From assembly GCA_900318865.1 (NCBI GenBank), contig ONMF01000016.1:1-52680 (forward strand): a stretch of 52,680 nucleotides of DNA, read 5' to 3'. A program made the translations under genes and the position numbers. Below are positions 48,975 through 52,680 of the stretch, in pieces. This DNA is from an uncultured Prevotellaceae bacterium (GTDB lineage: Bacteria > Bacteroidota > Bacteroidia > Bacteroidales > Muribaculaceae). Within the stretch, counting starts at the first letter, position 1. Each line of letters begins with the position of its first letter. A model generated the notes under the pieces. The model did no database searches and was not told the DNA's origin. It was given only the letters and a program-made list of their open reading frames with translations.

Positions 48975-50150
48975 TCACTTTTTCTTGCTCAGCTCTTTCT
49001 CGAAGAGTTTGTCGATCTGGGCTTGAATCTCAGCCTCCATGGGAGGAATGTTGTGACCCTGCTCAAATTGTTTGATTTCAAAGATATTCATGTCCACCTT
49101 GTTGTCCTTGCGCAACTGCTTGTACTCGCTCTTGTCGATATAGTTGCGGTCGGTGGCATAGCACTGGAGCAAGATGGTGTAAGTGTCTCCGGAACTCCGA
49201 TGATGGCCGTTGACCAGGAACTGGCCCATCACGAAATCGTCGATGCGCGAGCGGCCCTCACCGTCAATGGCATACACCTCATAATAACTATGATTGTCGC
49301 CCTCGTCATCTTCATTCTCATTTTTATCTTTTTTATCTTTCTTCTTGCTTGTTTTGCCCTTGGCAGCGTCTTCAGCGGCTTTCTTGGCTGCCTTGGTGGC
49401 CTCCTGATGCTTGAAAAGTGTCCAGAAATCAAACGATGTGGTGCGACGGCGGGCAGCGGTGTCGGTATCGACATAGCCCAGCACCGAAATGGTGTCGCTC
49501 AGCGTTTGGTGACCAAGCGAATCACCGGTGATGAAAATATCACCCCTTTTAGCCGACTTGAGCAGGCGACGGTAAGTGGATGTTTCGTGCAGCTGTCCCC
49601 AACGGTCGATGTAACGGCCAACGAGCGTGCTGATGATAAAACGCAGAAATCCCGAACTGCCTTTGGCCAGACTGCGAGTCTTGGACGACACCTTGTGCGT
49701 GGCAAAATCGTAGGTGTTGTCTATCACGCCGGCACGGTAATAGATGGGGCCATCCTCGTCAAAGTAGATGAGCCTGTAATAGGTCTGCACATAAGCCAGT
49801 TCCTTAGGCTTGACTTCGATGTCGCCCAGCGCATAATTGATTTCAGTCATCACCACACGGCGCTGGCCCAGTGTGTCGCAGTTCACAACGATGGGCTCAA
49901 AGGCCACATGCGAGAAATGAAGCCGTGTGTTCCCTTTGGTATCGGCCAGCCGGCCGTCAAGGTCGGTGGTGCCCACCAGTGCGCCGTTGTCGTTTGTCAC
50001 GCTCACAAAAGAGACAGGCAACCCCTCAGTGTCGACCACTGTGATTGCCTGCCCGTTAAGCGTGAGCAAAGCCAAACAAAAAGTCAATGCGGCCAGCATA
50101 CGAAGCAGTGCATTGTTTCGATGAAGATGTACCATTCTGTGAATATTCAT
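48975..50150 (-). CDS. Exported carboxypeptidase-regulatory-like domain protein, unknown
   Basis: A 391-aa protein, first gene of the envelope operon. A possible signal segment (MNIHRMVHLHRNNALLRMLAALTFCLALLTLNGQA, shown in part) is followed by a carboxypeptidase-regulatory-like domain (about 36-100: GLPVSFVSVTNDNGALVGTT). The middle is alpha/beta with a Lys-rich low-complexity stretch around residues 265-290 (GKTSKKKDKKDKNENEDDEG). The C terminus is charged and helical and ends LSKKK. I find no catalytic motif; probably a periplasmic or outer-membrane-associated scaffold. Confidence 0.72.
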   Translation of the reverse strand: MNIHRMVHLHRNNALLRMLAALTFCLALLTLNGQAITVVDTEGLPVSFVSVTNDNGALVGTTDLDGRLADTKGNTRLHFSHVAFEPIVVNCDTLGQRRVVMTEINYALGDIEVKPKELAYVQTYYRLIYFDEDGPIYYRAGVIDNTYDFATHKVSSKTRSLAKGSSGFLRFIISTLVGRYIDRWGQLHETSTYRRLLKSAKRGDIFITGDSLGHQTLSDTISVLGYVDTDTAARRRTTSFDFWTLFKHQEATKAAKKAAEDAAKGKTSKKKDKKDKNENEDDEGDNHSYYEVYAIDGEGRSRIDDFVMGQFLVNGHHRSSGDTYTILLQCYATDRNYIDKSEYKQLRKDNKVDMNIFEIKQFEQGHNIPPMEAEIQAQIDKLFEKELSKKK

Positions 50151-50163
50151 TTAAAAATCGTGA

Positions 50164-50195
50164 CAAAATTAACATTTTTTGTACTAACTAACAAA
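50164..50195 (-). promoter_or_regulatory. Promoter of the envelope operon
   Basis: On the minus strand TTTG (50192-50195), 20 nt, TAATTTTG (50164-50171): a full consensus. The ATG follows 13 nt downstream. Confidence 0.75.
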
Positions 50196-50245
50196 TATTC
50201 CATAGTTTTTCACCACATATAATAACAAAAGCACCCATTACTCCC

Positions 50246-50281
50246 TGAAAAAAACGGGTGCCGCACTCCTGCGCGGCACCC
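50246..50281 (-). terminator. Terminator of the WG-repeat gene
   Basis: GGGTGCCGC (50256-50264) / GCGGCACCC (50273-50281), followed on the minus strand by GTTTTTTTC. Confidence 0.85.
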
Positions 50282-50303
50282 ATCGTTATCGATAGTTGAA
50301 AAA

Positions 50304-51653
50304 TCAGAATTCGGTGAAGAAGGGGGTCAACGTGATGGTCTTGGTGGTGGAACGAAGAGCCGTTTTCACCGTCACAGCACGCTGTTCACGCGCGGTGATG
50401 CCGGTGAAAGTGGCTGTCACCGAACGCGATGAACGCGCCGCCACCGTTACCTGACGCGTGTTGCACACCACCCCTTTTCCAGTCACGGTGAGTGGTGTGG
50501 TCACGGCCTCGGTGCCGTTGTTGGTCACGGTGATGGTGAACGATGCGCAATCTTTGGCGTTGGCCTTCAGGGTGGACGCCCCCACCAGCAGCTGCAGGTT
50601 GCCGCCGCTGATGGTCGCCGATGCCACCTTGCTTCGCTGTGTCTTGGTCTCAGCGGTCGAAGTCGCGGCATTGCCACGGGGCTTTGTGGCGGGCTTGCCG
50701 GTGGCTTTCGGCTTGGGCTGGGGTTTGGGTTTCGGCTTGGGCCGGGCGGTGATGGTTGTGGAATAGAGCCATAACTCGGCCGCCTTCACCTTCACCTTGT
50801 GCCGCCCACCCGGCAGCAACAGCGACACCAGGCGGTCACTGCCTCCCAGGTAGCTTTTCTCCTCCACCACATGTCCCCGGGCATCGATGCAGTCCACGGT
50901 CACGATGTCGCCGGCAAACTCGTCGGGGATGCGCAGCTTCAGGTCGACTGCCGCTCGGCTGTAGTCGTCCAGGAGAGCCGTGCCTTCGGCCTGATGACAA
51001 GTGATCTCGCCGTCGAAAAGCCTGAGCAGGCCGTATCGACCCGTGCTGTCGGCGGCCACGGCATAGCCCTTGATAAACGGATAAGCCTCTTGAAATTGGG
51101 GCGGCATCAGTTCATCGTCGTCCACGCGGTAGCCGTAGAGGTCGTTTTCCTCAAAGGGAATCGGCCCGTCGGTGTAGAACACCAGTTCCGGCTCCTCTTT
51201 GGCCGGGGGCAGCGAGGCGCGGTTCACCTTGTCCTTGAGTTTCTTCCCTTCCATATCAAGGAACAAGTCGCGACGTTTTTTGTCGGTAACCAGCAGGCGT
51301 TCGCCGCCCACAAAGGGGTTCTCGTCGACGTAGACTTGCTCACGCACGGGGAAGATAGAACCGTCCACATGCAGCACCGAGAGCAGGCGCCAGCGGTCGT
51401 CCTCCAGGCGGAGCACCACAGCGTGGCCATCGACAAAGTCGGTAATCGAGTCGGCCATGAAGGGCACCACCTGCTTGCCTTCGCTGTTGAACACACCGCA
51501 CTTCTCGGCATTCCACGCTTTGAAATGGCTGGAACTCATGCGCGAGATGGCCTGGTTCACGGGGCGGATAATCCACTTGGCCACCTCGGCGCGGGTGAGT
51601 GCCGCCGGCGCCAGCAGGCAAGCCATGATGATAATCGAGCGTAATTTATTCAT
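50304..51653 (-). CDS. Secreted WG-repeat protein with Pro/Lys linker
   Basis: A 449-aa exported protein starting MNKLRSIIIMACLLAPAAL at 51653. Residues about 40-240 contain WG-type repeats (KCGVFNSEGKQVVPFMAD, RDLFLDMEGKKL, YGYRVDDDELMPPQFQ, YGLLRLFDGEI). A Pro/Lys linker follows (RPKPKPKPQPKPKATGKP) and then a C-terminal Ig-like beta-domain rich in Thr/Val (FTITVTNNGTEAVTTPLTV). Function unknown; WG proteins are often surface or effector proteins in Bacteroidota. It has its own terminator downstream and shares strand with the partial gene upstream. Confidence 0.78.
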   Translation of the reverse strand: MNKLRSIIIMACLLAPAALTRAEVAKWIIRPVNQAISRMSSSHFKAWNAEKCGVFNSEGKQVVPFMADSITDFVDGHAVVLRLEDDRWRLLSVLHVDGSIFPVREQVYVDENPFVGGERLLVTDKKRRDLFLDMEGKKLKDKVNRASLPPAKEEPELVFYTDGPIPFEENDLYGYRVDDDELMPPQFQEAYPFIKGYAVAADSTGRYGLLRLFDGEITCHQAEGTALLDDYSRAAVDLKLRIPDEFAGDIVTVDCIDARGHVVEEKSYLGGSDRLVSLLLPGGRHKVKVKAAELWLYSTTITARPKPKPKPQPKPKATGKPATKPRGNAATSTAETKTQRSKVASATISGGNLQLLVGASTLKANAKDCASFTITVTNNGTEAVTTPLTVTGKGVVCNTRQVTVAARSSRSVTATFTGITAREQRAVTVKTALRSTTKTITLTPFFTEF

Positions 51654-51704
51654 TTTGCTGTTTTTTGTCGTGGTTGGATTGCTACACATTGCCAGGCCCG
51701 AATA

Positions 51705-52680
51705 TCACTCAAGCGATGAGAGGCGAATTTCAAAGCGCTCGCTAAACTGGATGTCGCTTGCCTGCTGGGCATATTTTGCACCTTGCGTGAAGTACTGCTT
51801 GGCCTTGTCGATGTCACGGTCAACGGCTCCGCGAGCATCGCCGGCCATATAATCGCACCCCAGCTCATAGAGCGACGGATAGTAGGCCGGGTCGAGTGCC
51901 ACGGCTTTCTCGTTCAGTTCATGAGCCTTCTTGGTGTCCTTGGGAAGCAGATTCTCGACATGGGCAAGCACATCTTTTTCTTTATAGACCCTGCCATAGA
52001 GTTGAGCGAGTGTATAAAGGGCCTCGACCGACTCTTTACCCCCATTGGCAATGGCTTGGTTCAGCTTGTCGATGCCTTGCCGGGCTGTAGCCGCGCTCTT
52101 CAGCTCGTCGAGGGCGGCGGTGGTCAGTGCCTTGGCATCGGCGGCTGCGGGGGTAGCGGGGGTGGCCGGCTCAGCCGTCGCAGGCTCGCTCGGGGCAGTG
52201 GTGGCTGTCGCTTCTTCTTGCTGGGCGGGAGTCTCTTGGCTGCCGGCAAAGTGACTGAAGGCATAGTAGCCGCCACCCACAATCAGCAAGGCTGCCACCG
52301 CCCCGCCTAAAATCAGCGGCAATTTACTCTTGCCGCCACTCTGAGCAGCAGGCTGAGGAGCCGGGTGCGGCTGTTGCACCGCTATTCCTTGCACGGGTTG
52401 TGGCTCAGGCTGCCGAGCGGGTTGCGGCTGCGGTTCGGGCATCGGAGCGGGCTGAGCCATGGGCTGGGCGGGCACTGGCGTCCCTACCACCGGCTGCGGT
52501 TCAGGCTGCCGAGCGGGTTGCGGCTGCGGTTCGGGCATCGGAGCGGGCTGAGGCATGGGCTGGGCGGGCACTGGCGCCCCTACCACGGGCTGCGGCTCAG
52601 GCTGCCGAGCGGGTTGCGGCTGCGGTTCGGGCATCGGAGCGGGCTGAGCCATGGGCTGGGCGGGCACTGGCGTCCCTACC
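51705..52680 (-). CDS. Proline-rich repeat protein with TM and TPR-like C terminus (5' end outside window)
   Basis: The gene enters from the right edge of the window; its start is not seen (the apparent start is only a GTG Val inside the repeat). The visible part is three 32-residue Pro/Gln-rich units (PAPMPEPQPQPARQPEPQ), one transmembrane helix (LPLILGGAVAALLIVGGGYYAF), a Thr/Ala/Pro-rich segment, then helical TPR/Sel1-like repeats (ALYTLAQLYGRVY, AHELNEKAVALDPAYYPSLYELG). The membrane-spanning layout with a cytoplasmic Pro-rich part and extracytoplasmic TPRs is inferred. An N-terminal kinase or zinc-ribbon domain, common in such proteins, would lie outside the window. Confidence 0.7.
   Translation of the reverse strand, partial: VGTPVPAQPMAQPAPMPEPQPQPARQPEPQPVVGAPVPAQPMPQPAPMPEPQPQPARQPEPQPVVGTPVPAQPMAQPAPMPEPQPQPARQPEPQPVQGIAVQQPHPAPQPAAQSGGKSKLPLILGGAVAALLIVGGGYYAFSHFAGSQETPAQQEEATATTAPSEPATAEPATPATPAAADAKALTTAALDELKSAATARQGIDKLNQAIANGGKESVEALYTLAQLYGRVYKEKDVLAHVENLLPKDTKKAHELNEKAVALDPAYYPSLYELGCDYMAGDARGAVDRDIDKAKQYFTQGAKYAQQASDIQFSERFEIRLSSLE
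52402..52680. repeat. 96-bp minisatellite, coding
   Basis: Units start at 52402, 52498 and 52594, each 96 bp and in frame (32 codons); differences are single bases. The array is cut by the window end, so the full copy number is unknown. Confidence 0.85.

Overview
The window is a stretch of Bacteroidota chromosome, most likely order Bacteroidales and perhaps a Muribaculaceae- or Prevotella-like gut lineage; this is inferred from sequence character only. The grounds are many promoters of the form TTTG/TTG-N18-20-TAnnTTTG, few Shine-Dalgarno sequences, many signal peptides and lipoproteins, families typical of the phylum (DUF4421, DUF4923, DUF3316, DUF5715, OMP beta-barrels, DUF4143 ATPases), and C-terminal dockerin-like Ca-binding repeats without any cohesin. 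Most of the window is GC-rich; 37.4-39.3 kb is clearly AT-rich.

Layout. 0-0.1 kb: end of a probable IS3-type element cut by the window edge. 0.2-3.2 kb (minus): tyrosine phosphatase and GH20 hexosaminidase. 3.3-7.9 kb (plus): DUF4421 protein, a periplasmic nitroreductase-like protein coupled to an M15-like lipoprotein, a HAD phosphatase and aroB. 8-9.2 kb (minus): tRNA-Ala(CGC) and a GH53 galactanase. 9.4-11.8 kb (plus): a PGRP-type amidase and the cysK-cysE cysteine operon. 11.9-15.0 kb (minus): a three-gene operon of a small unknown protein, an exported zeta-toxin-like P-loop protein and an OPT transporter, divergent from a secreted protein. 16.4-18.0 kb: Lrp-type regulator and trpS. 18-22.8 kb (minus): LRR-dockerin protein, M13 peptidase and a metal permease-HMA fusion. 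23-31.2 kb (plus): membrane pyrophosphatase, parC with two coupled downstream genes, and a DUF4923 lipoprotein.

31.3-39.3 kb is the most unusual region. An intact tRNA-Leu(TAG) is followed by two insertions, each closed by a copy of the tRNA 3' end (59 bp at 37370-37428, then 16 bp at 39270-39285). The first (about 6 kb) carries a divergent unit: a membrane LytTR regulator against a TonB-receptor-like barrel, GNAT, CAT-like acyltransferase and zinc-ribbon/flavin-oxidase operon. The second (about 1.9 kb, AT-rich) carries one DUF4143-type AAA ATPase behind four 33-bp-spaced repeats. Neither holds an integrase.

39.5-44 kb (minus): three related secreted, carbohydrate-binding-like dockerin proteins, with a 221-bp direct repeat, divergent from a membrane AraC regulator across a long palindrome. 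45.4-50.2 kb (minus): an envelope operon of a carboxypeptidase-regulatory-like protein, a PAP2 phosphatase fused to a barrel-like domain, an OMP and a metallophosphoesterase lipoprotein. 50.3-52.7 kb (minus): a WG-repeat protein and a proline-rich membrane/TPR protein that runs off the window inside a 96-bp minisatellite.
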